Notes: a model not told the origin generated them from the letters alone. A DNA stretch of 9,140 nt from Nitrospirota bacterium (GCA_021785055.1 JAJYGS010000082.1:1-9140); one strand, 5' to 3'; counted from the first letter of the stretch, positions 1 through 6,727 are shown. Numbers and translations: made by a program.

Positions 1-7
1 TAAATTG

Positions 8-44
8 CGTTTTCCCCCCGGTATCGAAAACGGGGCGGAAAACG
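8..44. repeat. Strong hairpin near the left edge
   Basis: CGTTTTCCCCCCG (8-20) pairs with CGGGGCGGAAAACG (31-44) with one bulged base around a 10-base loop. No T-run follows on either strand, so an intrinsic terminator is not clear. It lies about 180 bases past the pgi stop and could end the pgi transcript, end a gene lying to the left, or be a single REP-like element. Confidence 0.5.
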
Positions 45-223
45 GCCTCTGCGGGCGTGTTTCAGGGCAAAAAAGGGGCGCGGGGAAGGGGCGATTTTCT
101 ATGGGGAAAATGGGTATTTCGCTTGATTTGCAAGGAGTTGGATTATTTATAAATATTAATTGATATGAGGATTCCAATCCCGCAACTATTTGATATTTAA
201 AGATATTTTATCCGCAAAAATTC
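45..223. other. Gene-free region downstream of pgi
   Basis: No plausible gene is seen on either strand. The stretch from about 120 to 223 is clearly AT-richer than the rest of the window and includes short AT tracts such as TTTATAAATATTAATTGATA, which could hold a promoter firing leftwards or rightwards. No convincing -35/-10 pair was found. Confidence 0.5.
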
Positions 224-1645
224 CTAAATCACGTATTCCGGCCTCCTTTTCTGCTTTTCGAGTTCCGCCCGTTTTCCCTCGAAACCGGGCCTGCCCATCA
301 TCGCGTAAGTCAGGAGTTTCCCCTCCTCCACGCCCGGCTGGTCGAACGGATCGATGCCGTAAAGCCCCCCGGCTATGGCCGTCGTAACTTCAAGTAAATA
401 AAGGACTTGGCCCACAGTGAACGGCCGCACTTCGGGGATGCGGATTGTCATGGAAGGCCGCCCGGCCCCGGCAAGCGCGGCCTCTGTCGCCGCCTGTTCC
501 GCATTGATAAGCTCGGCCATCGTATGCCCGCCGAGGTACGCTATCCCATCAATATCCTTATATATTTTCGGTATCGGCAGCTCGCGCTGGAAGCTCTCAA
601 CCCTAAGGAAAATAAAGGTTTTATCGTTGGGGCCTTCCATGTAGAGCTGTACCTGCGAGTGCTGGTCCGTAGTACCCAGGGCCTTCACGGGCGTCTGCCC
701 GGTATGCACGATATTCCCTTTTAAATCAAGCTTTTTCCCCAGGGATTCCGCCCAAATCTGCCTGTACCAGTCCGCAATGTCCCTTAGCGCGCTGGAATAT
801 GGCATCATAACCGAGATATGCCTGCCCTTTTTGTCCGCGAGATATTGCAGCATAGCCGTCATATGTGCCGGATTTTCAAGGGAATTTTGCTCGCTCGTCC
901 GCTTGTCCATGTCCGCCGCGCCGGCAAGGAGCTCGTCTATGTCAATGCCGGAAACCGCCGCCGGCAGGAGCCCTACAGGCGTAAAGACCGAGAACCTCCC
1001 CCCAACGCCGGGCGGGACTTCGAGCGACGTAAACCTTTCAGATTGCACGATTTTTCGCAAGTTACCCTTTTCCGGGTCGGTTATGCAGACGAAGTGTTTT
1101 TTAAGCTTCCGCTTGCCGAGCGCCTTCTGCATGAGGGCGCGCACGACCATGAACTGGGCCATGGTCTCGGCTGTCCCGCCGGATTTTGTGACGACGCAAA
1201 ATATTGTTTTTTCAGGGTTTAACTCCGCAAGGAGGCTGCCGAAGGCGTCCGGGTCGACATTGTCCATGAAGAACATCCTTGGGCGTTTGCCGCGTCCCCG
1301 GCGCGAAAGCAGGTTATGGTATGGGTGCCTGAGTGCTGTGTGCAGGGCAATCGGCCCCAGGGCCGAGCCGCCGATGCCCAATAAAACGAAATTTTCCGCC
1401 CACTTAGCTATGTCGTCCGCGAGCAGTTTTATAAGCGATGTGTCCTGGTATGGGAGATTAAAGAAGGGATGCGCCTCATCGTTTCGTCCCCTGGCAAGCG
1501 ATTCGTGAACCTCCCGCGCCCTCGGCAGGAGCGCATCTATCTCTTCTTTCGATATGCCGTTTTTCCCGATAAAACCGGAGGTTATAGAATTATAATCGAG
1601 GGTGATCCTCATGCCCGCCCGTGAGCTTTCGTCGCGCCAGTCCAT
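224..1645 (-). CDS. pgi: Glucose-6-phosphate isomerase
   Basis: Cytosolic enzyme that interconverts glucose 6-phosphate and fructose 6-phosphate in glycolysis, gluconeogenesis and the pentose phosphate cycle. The 473-residue product has the sugar-isomerase glycine motif LLGIGGSALG (88-97), the phosphate-binding segment VVTKSGGTAET (151-161), the family signature GVGGRFSVF (213-221) and the C-terminal signature around DPFDQPGVEEGK (432-443). Expected catalytic residues are present: Glu300 in AESLGKK, His329 in TDQHSQVQ and Lys443. The ATG at 1645 is chosen because GGAGG (1651-1655) sits 5 bases upstream. The frame stays open for 94 more codons to 1927, but that stretch has no family similarity and overlaps the zinc-ribbon gene. 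The length suits the shorter bacterial forms. It is the last gene of the run, 151 bases after fmdB, and may have its own promoter. Identification is very secure. Confidence 0.97.
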   Translation of the reverse strand: MDWRDESSRAGMRITLDYNSITSGFIGKNGISKEEIDALLPRAREVHESLARGRNDEAHPFFNLPYQDTSLIKLLADDIAKWAENFVLLGIGGSALGPIALHTALRHPYHNLLSRRGRGKRPRMFFMDNVDPDAFGSLLAELNPEKTIFCVVTKSGGTAETMAQFMVVRALMQKALGKRKLKKHFVCITDPEKGNLRKIVQSERFTSLEVPPGVGGRFSVFTPVGLLPAAVSGIDIDELLAGAADMDKRTSEQNSLENPAHMTAMLQYLADKKGRHISVMMPYSSALRDIADWYRQIWAESLGKKLDLKGNIVHTGQTPVKALGTTDQHSQVQLYMEGPNDKTFIFLRVESFQRELPIPKIYKDIDGIAYLGGHTMAELINAEQAATEAALAGAGRPSMTIRIPEVRPFTVGQVLYLLEVTTAIAGGLYGIDPFDQPGVEEGKLLTYAMMGRPGFEGKRAELEKQKRRPEYVI

Positions 1646-1682
1646 TTGTGCCTCCGGATTTATTGGATTTGAATCAGAATTT

Positions 1683-1710
1683 AATATAGCAGAAAATGGC
1701 CGTTTCCGAA
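1683..1710 (-). promoter_or_regulatory. Possible sigma-70-like promoter for pgi
   Basis: On the minus strand TATATT (1683-1688) resembles a -10 box (five of six consensus bases). It is preceded by a 16-base spacer and TTCGGA (1705-1710), a poor -35 match (three of six). It lies 38 bases before the pgi start, in an AT-rich patch downstream of a hairpin. The weak -35 makes this only a candidate. Confidence 0.3.
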
Positions 1711-1766
1711 GGGGGATTTTGATATTATTTTCGCCCCCGCACGCAAGAATCGGCTTATTTTCGGGA

Positions 1767-1784
1767 CCCCCGTTTTTCCGGGGG
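1767..1784 (-). terminator. GC-rich hairpin after fmdB, possible terminator
   Basis: A perfect 6-base-pair stem (CCCCCG, 1767-1772, with CGGGGG, 1779-1784) closes a 6-base loop, 12 bases past the fmdB stop codon on the minus strand. No clear T-run follows in either direction, so it is not a textbook intrinsic terminator. It may reduce read-through or protect the upstream transcript's 3' end before pgi. Confidence 0.4.
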
Positions 1785-1796
1785 AAACGGCAGGAT

Positions 1797-2021
1797 TTAC
1801 GGCTTGCAGCCCGCGCACGACGACGAGCTGCACCCGGAGCACGACGAGCCGGACGAGGCAAGCGAGCCGCCCTTTTCGCTTTGGCCCGCCATGCCGAACG
1901 CGGACATCTTCTTGTCCGGCTTGGCACAGCCGCACTTGGGGCAGGCTACCTCCGCGCCCCCGTAGACCAGCTTCTCAAAGTCCTCCCCGCACCGGGGACA
2001 GTGGTATTCGTAGATTGGCAT
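1797..2021 (-). CDS. FmdB-family zinc-ribbon protein
   Basis: A 74-residue protein that opens with MPIYEYHCPRCG, the hallmark of the FmdB putative regulatory family (CxxC-CxxC zinc ribbon). Probable zinc ligands are Cys8, Cys11, Cys27 and Cys30. The Gly/Ser-rich tail adds a second cysteine cluster, CSGCSSSSCAGC (61-72), which could bind another metal but is also common low-complexity sequence in this family. The family was named from a gene near formamide and acetamide degradation genes, and its real role is poorly defined. It starts 46 bases after the transaldolase stop. The ribosome site GAGGGGTGA lies within or at the edge of a dispersed repeat that fills this gap. It is probably co-transcribed with the RLP operon. 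The family call is firm and the function open. Confidence 0.87.
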   Translation of the reverse strand: MPIYEYHCPRCGEDFEKLVYGGAEVACPKCGCAKPDKKMSAFGMAGQSEKGGSLASSGSSCSGCSSSSCAGCKP

Positions 2022-2029
2022 TTTTCATT

Positions 2030-2070
2030 CACCCCTCGCCCACCGGGAGAGGGGCAGGGGGTGAGGGTTA
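2030..2070. repeat. Dispersed GC-rich palindromic repeat, copy 1
   Basis: The 41-base element has a hairpin core CCCCTCGCCC (2032-2041), a 3-base loop and GGGAGAGGGG (2045-2054), with one mismatch, followed by the tail CAGGGGGTGAGGGTTA. It matches copy 2 at 6728-6770 in inverted orientation. Spurious translation gives the PxPGEGQGVRV-like peptides often seen in mis-called ORFs of repeat-rich environmental genomes. It spans nearly the whole gap between the transaldolase and fmdB and includes the transaldolase stop codon at one end. Confidence 0.85.
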
Positions 2071-2727
2071 AACGTTTACACCCTTCGGCACTTTTTCCCA
2101 GTCCTTCAGGAACTTCTGGATGCCGATGTCCGTAAGCGGGTGTTTGACGAGGGCGTCTATGACGGAAAACGGTATCGTCGCCACGTGCGCGCCCATCAGC
2201 GCCGCGTCGATTACGTGAAGCGGGTTACGGACAGAAGCCACGATGACCTCTGATTGATAATCGTAATTTGCGAATATCGTTACGATTTTCTCGACCAGGT
2301 TCATGCCGTCGTGCGAGATGTCGTCGAGTCTCCCCACGAATGGCGAGACGTAGGTCGCGCCGGCCTTCGCCGCGAGGAGCGCCTGCGAGGGCGAGAATAT
2401 CAGGGTAACGTTGGTCTTGATGCCCATGCCGGAAAGCTGTTTGCACGCCTTCAGGCCCTCCTTCGTCATGGGTATCTTCACGACGATCTTGTCCTTCTCG
2501 ATCCCCGCAAGCTGTAGACCCTCGGCAACCATCCCCGGCGCGTCGAGGCTGACGGCCTCGGCGGAAATCGGGCCGTCCACGATAGTGCAAATCTCCTTTA
2601 TAAGCTCCCGGAAATCGCGCTTCTCACGCGCGACAAGCGAGGGATTCGTCGTAACGCCGTCGATCACACCAAGGCTCACGGCCTCGCGTATTTCTTCCAC
2701 GTTTGCGGTATCGATAAAGAATTTCAT
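2068..2727 (-). CDS. tal: Transaldolase, small TalC/MipB type
   Basis: A class I Schiff-base aldolase fold of 219 residues, moving dihydroxyacetone units between sugar phosphates in the non-oxidative pentose phosphate pathway. It shows the N-terminal motif FIDTANVEEI (4-13), DGVTTNPSLV (23-32) and the Schiff-base lysine Lys84 in IVVKIPMT. Against E. coli fructose-6-phosphate aldolase (FSA), the Gln59 position is Glu57 and the Tyr131 position is Phe130 in YVSPFVGR. Both are the transaldolase-type residues, so transaldolase activity is more likely than FSA activity. The ATG at 2727 follows AGGGGGA by 8 bases, and that ribosome site overlaps the glcF stop codon, 13 bases away. An in-frame extension to 2790 runs into glcF and is not used. 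It is the fourth gene of the RLP operon. Confidence 0.95.
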   Translation of the reverse strand: MKFFIDTANVEEIREAVSLGVIDGVTTNPSLVAREKRDFRELIKEICTIVDGPISAEAVSLDAPGMVAEGLQLAGIEKDKIVVKIPMTKEGLKACKQLSGMGIKTNVTLIFSPSQALLAAKAGATYVSPFVGRLDDISHDGMNLVEKIVTIFANYDYQSEVIVASVRNPLHVIDAALMGAHVATIPFSVIDALVKHPLTDIGIQKFLKDWEKVPKGVNV

Positions 2728-2740
2728 GCGGATATTCCCC

Positions 2741-3988
2741 CTATTTTTTGATGGCCTTTTCGTATATCTGAAGCGTATGGAAAGCGACAACGTCCGCGCC
2801 GGACTGTCTTAGCGCGTCACTCAGGTGCATCATGCATCCGGGGCACGCCGTAACTACTGCGGGCGCGCCGGTCTTTACGATATTTTTAACCTTCCTGCCT
2901 GCAATCCTGCCGGAGAGCTCGTAGTTCAAGAAACTGAAACTGCCCCCGAACCCGCAGCAGCGCGACGCCTCGTTCATCTCGACAAGTCCGCCGAGCGTCG
3001 CCGCGTCGAGGAGTTCCCTCGGTTCCTTTTTAACCCCCATCCCGTGCGCCAGGTGGCACGGGTCGTGGTATGTAATGACCATCTCCGCCGCATCGAGCCT
3101 TGTAATAAAATCGGTCTCGTGCAGGAGAAATTCGTTTATGTCGCGCACCTTCGCGCCCAGTGCGGCGGCCTTATCCGAATCCGGCAGAATTGTATTGTAA
3201 TCCTCTTTTAAAGTCAAGGAGCATGTCGGACACGCCGATACGATATAGTCCGCCTCCACGCCGGATAGCAGGGCCACGTTCTTTTCGGCGACGGAGCGAA
3301 ACGCCTCCGTTTCGCCAAGGGACAGGAGAGGCTTGCCACAGCAGAGTTCTTCTTTCACGAATACGACGTCGTAGCCCGCGTGGTTCAATACCTTGACCGC
3401 CGCGACACCTATTTCCGGATAGACGTAGTTTATGACGCACCCGGCATAGAAAAGCACCGTCCCCTTTGCGCCCCGTATGCGGGAGACCGGCGGGATGCGC
3501 GAGGACAGCGGCTTCCGTGGAATCTTGGGGAAGTTCCGCCTGAAGTCCTCGTACTGATACGGGAGATATTTCGCAAGAGGCGTCGCCGCAAGCGGGCCGT
3601 ATGCCGCGCGCCCCAGGGCCATAAGGGAAAACGCGCGGTCGAGGGATTTTTTGTCCTTAAGGGACTTCCGCGCCAGGAAACGGACAAGCCCCTCGCTCCT
3701 TTTCTTATCCACAAGCTCCGCGCGCGCGGCCTCGATAACGGCGGGCACGTCCACGCCGGAAGGGCATCCCGCCTTGCACGCCCCGCACATCGCGCAGTTA
3801 AAGACCGCCTTCTCGAATGCGTCCGTGAGGGCAAGCTCGCCGCCCATCACGGCTTCAATCAGCGCCATCCTGCCCCTGGCGACGGAGATTTCGCTCAGTT
3901 CCTCGCCGAACGTCGGGCATACCGCCCTGCACGCCCCGCACCGGATGCACTTGAAGATTTCGTCGGAGTAGTTCGTTAGATTAGACAA
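2741..3988 (-). CDS. glcF: GlcF-type iron-sulfur subunit of glycolate/2-hydroxy-acid oxidase
   Basis: Electron-transfer subunit that passes electrons from a GlcD-type flavoprotein to the membrane quinone pool or another acceptor. The 415 residues contain two [4Fe-4S] motifs, CIRCGACRAVCP (Cys14, 17, 20, 24) and CAMCGACKAGCP (Cys65, 68, 71, 75). Two CCG domains follow: Cys184 with CCG 216-218 and CPTC 253-256, and Cys311 with CCG 344-346 and CPGC 382-385. This order is typical of GlcF. The start is TTG at 3988, with GGGGAAG just upstream, and the gene overlaps the last 8 bases of glcD, indicating translational coupling. No GlcE-like gene is present in the operon. The substrate could be glycolate, D-lactate or another 2-hydroxy acid; the family is sure, the substrate is not. 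Confidence 0.93.
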   Translation of the reverse strand: MSNLTNYSDEIFKCIRCGACRAVCPTFGEELSEISVARGRMALIEAVMGGELALTDAFEKAVFNCAMCGACKAGCPSGVDVPAVIEAARAELVDKKRSEGLVRFLARKSLKDKKSLDRAFSLMALGRAAYGPLAATPLAKYLPYQYEDFRRNFPKIPRKPLSSRIPPVSRIRGAKGTVLFYAGCVINYVYPEIGVAAVKVLNHAGYDVVFVKEELCCGKPLLSLGETEAFRSVAEKNVALLSGVEADYIVSACPTCSLTLKEDYNTILPDSDKAAALGAKVRDINEFLLHETDFITRLDAAEMVITYHDPCHLAHGMGVKKEPRELLDAATLGGLVEMNEASRCCGFGGSFSFLNYELSGRIAGRKVKNIVKTGAPAVVTACPGCMMHLSDALRQSGADVVAFHTLQIYEKAIKK

Positions 3989-5357
3989 ATATCTTCCCCG
4001 GATTCATTATCCCCTGCGGGTCGAACGCGTCTTTGACGGCCCGCATGGCTTCGACTCCCGCCGCGCCGAGTTCCGACTCCATATAGGACGATTTCATTAT
4101 CCCTATCCCGTGCTCGCCGGAGAGCGTCCCGCCGAGACTTAGCGCCGCCTCGAAAATCTCGCCCACTGCGGCCTTAACTTTATTTTTATTTTCCTCGATG
4201 CGTAAATCCGTAATTATCGTCGGGTGCAGGTTGCCGTCGCCTGCATGGCCGAACGTGCCGATGAGAAGACCATATTTCCCCGCGACAGAGCGAATCGCCC
4301 GGACCATAGAGGTCATCTCCTTGCGGGGCACTGTCGCGTCCTCAAGTATGACGGAGGGCGAAATCCTCGCCAGGGCCGTAAGCGCCGAGCGTCTGGCCGT
4401 CCATATCTCCTCTTGCTCCGCCGCGTCACGAGCCTGCCGCAGTTCCTTTGCGCCGGAATTTTTAAGCGCGTCCAGGAGCTTCCCGGACTGCCTGGCGACG
4501 TCCTCTTCGTGGCCGTCCACTTCGATGAGCAGAAGCGCGCCGTAGTCCAGGTCGTTCCTTCCGGAAAACGACGCCACGGCCTTAAGCGTTACCGAGTCCA
4601 TTATCTCAAGCGTCGAGGGCGTGATGCCGGATTTTATAATCGCCAGCACCGCCTCTGACGCCGCCTCCAGTGTATCGAAAGCCGCAAGGAAGCCCGCCTT
4701 CGCCTCCGGGAGCACGATGAGTTTTAAAACCGCACCTGTAATAAAGCCCAGCGTCCCTTCCGAGCCGGTGAACAGCCGTGCCATGTCGTAGCCGGTTACG
4801 TTCTTTCTGGTGCGGGACCCGGCCTGAAACGTCCGCCCGTCGGGGAGAACGACATCGAGCGCCATGACGTAATCGCGCGTGACGCCGTATTTAAGGCCCC
4901 GCAGTCCCCCGGCGTTTTCGGCGATATTCCCGCCCAGGGTGCAGAATGCACAGCTTCCGGGGTCTGGCGGATAGAAAAGTCCCAATGCCTCAGACGCCGA
5001 ATGTAACGACGCGGTTATAACCCCCGGCTCGACGACGGCGATAAGGTCCGCCGGGTCTATGTCGATTATCCGGTTAAGCCGCTCCGTCGATACGACAATC
5101 CCGCCCGCCGCCGGAACGCACCCGCCGGAAAGCCCCGTCCCCGCGCCGCGCGGCGTTACCGGGATGCGCTCCCTCGCCGCGTATTCCATTACCAGCCGGA
5201 TCGACTCTACGGATGCGGGCCGCACCACGGCATCTGCCCGTCCCGTAATGCGGGTGGAATCCCCGCCGTAGAGGACAGTCGCCTCCGGCCCGGAAACTAC
5301 CTCCTGCGGCGAAAGAAGGGCGGTTAAATTTTTTTCGAGGTCTGACGTGTTTTTAAT
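3981..5357 (-). CDS. glcD: GlcD-type FAD-linked glycolate/2-hydroxy-acid oxidase subunit, ATT start
   Basis: FAD-binding subunit that oxidises glycolate or a related 2-hydroxy acid to the 2-oxo acid. The 458-residue product has the PCMH/VAO-type FAD domain (RGAGTGLSGG, 70-79; PPDPGSCAFCTLGGNIAEN, 130-148) and the C-terminal FAD-oxidase domain (FGHAGDGNLHP, 370-380; SGEHGIG, 413-419; GIMNPGKIF, 449-457). The first conventional start, GTG at 5228, would remove about 43 residues that are family-like, including a segment ending VLYGGDSTR (28-36). No ATG, GTG or TTG lies between there and the in-frame stop at 5379-5381. ATT at 5355-5357 has GGGAGG (5365-5370) 7 bases upstream and overlaps the RLP stop codon, so it is the best start and gives normal family length. 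Second gene of the operon. Confidence 0.9.
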   Translation of the reverse strand: MKNTSDLEKNLTALLSPQEVVSGPEATVLYGGDSTRITGRADAVVRPASVESIRLVMEYAARERIPVTPRGAGTGLSGGCVPAAGGIVVSTERLNRIIDIDPADLIAVVEPGVITASLHSASEALGLFYPPDPGSCAFCTLGGNIAENAGGLRGLKYGVTRDYVMALDVVLPDGRTFQAGSRTRKNVTGYDMARLFTGSEGTLGFITGAVLKLIVLPEAKAGFLAAFDTLEAASEAVLAIIKSGITPSTLEIMDSVTLKAVASFSGRNDLDYGALLLIEVDGHEEDVARQSGKLLDALKNSGAKELRQARDAAEQEEIWTARRSALTALARISPSVILEDATVPRKEMTSMVRAIRSVAGKYGLLIGTFGHAGDGNLHPTIITDLRIEENKNKVKAAVGEIFEAALSLGGTLSGEHGIGIMKSSYMESELGAAGVEAMRAVKDAFDPQGIMNPGKIFV

Positions 5358-6672
5358 ACACCGGCCTCCCGAAGTGATCTATGGCGGCCTTAAGCGCGGG
5401 ATGGTCGTTGGCGTATTCCTCAAGCGGTATGTCCCTGAGCGTCGCGTCCCAGGCGTCGCGCACGCTCCTCGCCCCGGCCTCCGCTCCGCCCGGATGCGCG
5501 TATATCCCGCCGCCGGAGAGGTGTATGAAATCGACGTGGCCTATCTTTCGCCTGTTTATGGGCGTCTTGCCAGCCCACTGCCCGCCGGAGGATACCGGCA
5601 TGGTCTCGCCGATATTCCCGAAGCCGTGCATGCAGGCGCGCATGTTGCCCAGGACTTCCTCGTCCGTCTCGTAGAGCTTGCCGGATATTGCGCCGCAGTG
5701 CGTCTGGTCTGCCCCGCACAGCCTGAAGAGCTTCGTCAGGCAGGAGAAGCTTATGCCGAGATACTTTGACCGCGCCCACATCGGGGCGAAGTCCCGGTGG
5801 CAGTGAATGGGCACCTTCGTATACTCCGCAAGCTCGCGCATGGCCTCCAGTCCCGCCGTAGCCGCGTTTATCATCACGCATATCCCGCCGCCCTCGACGA
5901 CGATGTCGTGCAGGTCCCGTATCCTGTCCATGCGGTCGGTTATGTTGAAGGCGTACATGGTCTTCTCGCCGGTCTCCTCCTCCGCATGCTTCAGGGCCTC
6001 TGTTACCGCCTTCACGCGCTCCTTCATGGAGTTGTATGACGTATCGGCGATAAGCTCGTCGTCCTTTATGAAGTCCAGCCCCCCTTTGGCGCCCTGATAG
6101 GCGAGTTCGGCCATCTGCGTTGCGCTTATCCCCACGCAGGGCTTTATTATCGCGCCGACAAGCGGGCGGCCATGCACGCCGATAAGCTCCCGCGTCCCCT
6201 TTATCCCGAAACGGGGCCCCGTGAAGTCCTTCAGGAACGACTTCGGGAACTCCAGGTCTACGAGCTTGATAGCCGTGAACGCGCCCATCTCGTAGAGGTT
6301 CCCGGCGACGGCTGTCAGGAGGTTCGGAATCTTCGGCCCGAAGTTTATGTGCGGGAAGGCCATCCGTAGCACCGCCGCGTTTATCCTGCCGGAACCCGCG
6401 CCGAACTCGGTCATCTTAGTGCCGGTCGGGAGGTTGGGGGAGGCCGGTTCGTACGGGAGCGGGTAAATGCCCAGCACCTTTATCCCGTGCTTCTCGCGGA
6501 CTTCGTCCGTCTCGTATCCGACCCTCTGCCACGTGCCCGTTGACTGCTCGGCGGCGAAGGCGTTCGCGGCCTGGTATAAGTCCATCGGGGTCTCAAGGTA
6601 ATACGTTGCGATTACGTAGTCTTCGGTGTCCACCGCTTCCGGGAAGCGGATCAAGTCGCGCTCAAATGACAT
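5353..6672 (-). CDS. RuBisCO-like protein (RuBisCO large-subunit superfamily)
   Basis: A 439-residue RuBisCO large-chain homologue. Equivalents of the catalytic residues (spinach numbers in brackets) are Glu42 (60), Thr47 (65), Asn125 (123), Lys177 (175), Lys203/Asp205/Glu206 (201/203/204, the carbamate-Mg site), His292 and Arg293 (294/295), His325 (327), loop-6 Lys332 (334), Ser362-Gly-Gly (379-381) and Gly388-Gly389 (403/404). The KPK motif reads IIKPCVG, so the Lys177 position is Cys179. The EQSTGTW N-terminal motif and this change fit non-carboxylating RLPs, a group that includes enolases, isomerases and the beta-keto-acid transcarboxylases or decarboxylases of apionate catabolism. No rbcS or phosphoribulokinase is present. 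ATG at 6672 follows GGAGG by 9 bases. First gene of an operon with glcD, glcF and tal. The superfamily is certain, the reaction unknown. Confidence 0.93.
   Translation of the reverse strand: MSFERDLIRFPEAVDTEDYVIATYYLETPMDLYQAANAFAAEQSTGTWQRVGYETDEVREKHGIKVLGIYPLPYEPASPNLPTGTKMTEFGAGSGRINAAVLRMAFPHINFGPKIPNLLTAVAGNLYEMGAFTAIKLVDLEFPKSFLKDFTGPRFGIKGTRELIGVHGRPLVGAIIKPCVGISATQMAELAYQGAKGGLDFIKDDELIADTSYNSMKERVKAVTEALKHAEEETGEKTMYAFNITDRMDRIRDLHDIVVEGGGICVMINAATAGLEAMRELAEYTKVPIHCHRDFAPMWARSKYLGISFSCLTKLFRLCGADQTHCGAISGKLYETDEEVLGNMRACMHGFGNIGETMPVSSGGQWAGKTPINRRKIGHVDFIHLSGGGIYAHPGGAEAGARSVRDAWDATLRDIPLEEYANDHPALKAAIDHFGRPVY
5355..5370 (-). promoter_or_regulatory. Shine-Dalgarno and ATT initiation site of glcD
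   Basis: GGGAGG (5365-5370), a 7-base spacer (5358-5364) and ATT (5355-5357). The last T of ATT is the first base of the RLP stop TAA, so the string ATTAA serves both genes. It decides the glcD start because the conserved N-terminal residues have no standard start codon. Confidence 0.7.
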
Positions 6673-6699
6673 GGGAATTTGCCTCCGGTTCGATATTGT

Positions 6700-6725
6700 A
6701 GGGGCCGACCCTCGTGTCGGCCCTT
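6700..6725. repeat. Palindromic GC-rich element upstream of the RLP gene
   Basis: The stem GGGCCGAC (6702-6709) and GTCGGCCC (6716-6723) is perfect, with a CCTCGT loop; one G-T and one A-T pair extend it to 10 pairs. There is no T-run on the minus strand after it. It resembles the dispersed REP-like hairpins of repeat-rich bacterial genomes. It directly abuts the second repeat at 6728 and ends 27 bases before the RLP start. Confidence 0.7.
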
Positions 6726-6727
6726 TA

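Noticed and set aside
777..1508. Long plus-strand open frame of 243 codons
   Set aside because: It lies wholly opposite pgi, has no recognisable motif and no ribosome site; GC-rich codon bias explains it.
1646..1927. In-frame extension of pgi by 94 residues
   Set aside because: It is Arg/Ala-rich, antiparallel to no family homology, overlaps fmdB in another frame, and a good GGAGG-ATG start exists at 1645.
1602..2135. Plus-strand open frame of 177 codons
   Set aside because: It is opposite pgi, fmdB and tal, and its end is the translated dispersed repeat.
5353..6672. Genuine CO2-fixing RuBisCO with a Calvin cycle
   Set aside because: The second active-site lysine is Cys, and no small subunit, phosphoribulokinase or AMP phosphorylase gene is in the window.
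6695..6700. TACAAT as a full promoter for the RLP operon
   Set aside because: It matches a -10 box but has no -35 at 16-18 bases (the region is the palindrome stem), and the implied leader would be very short.
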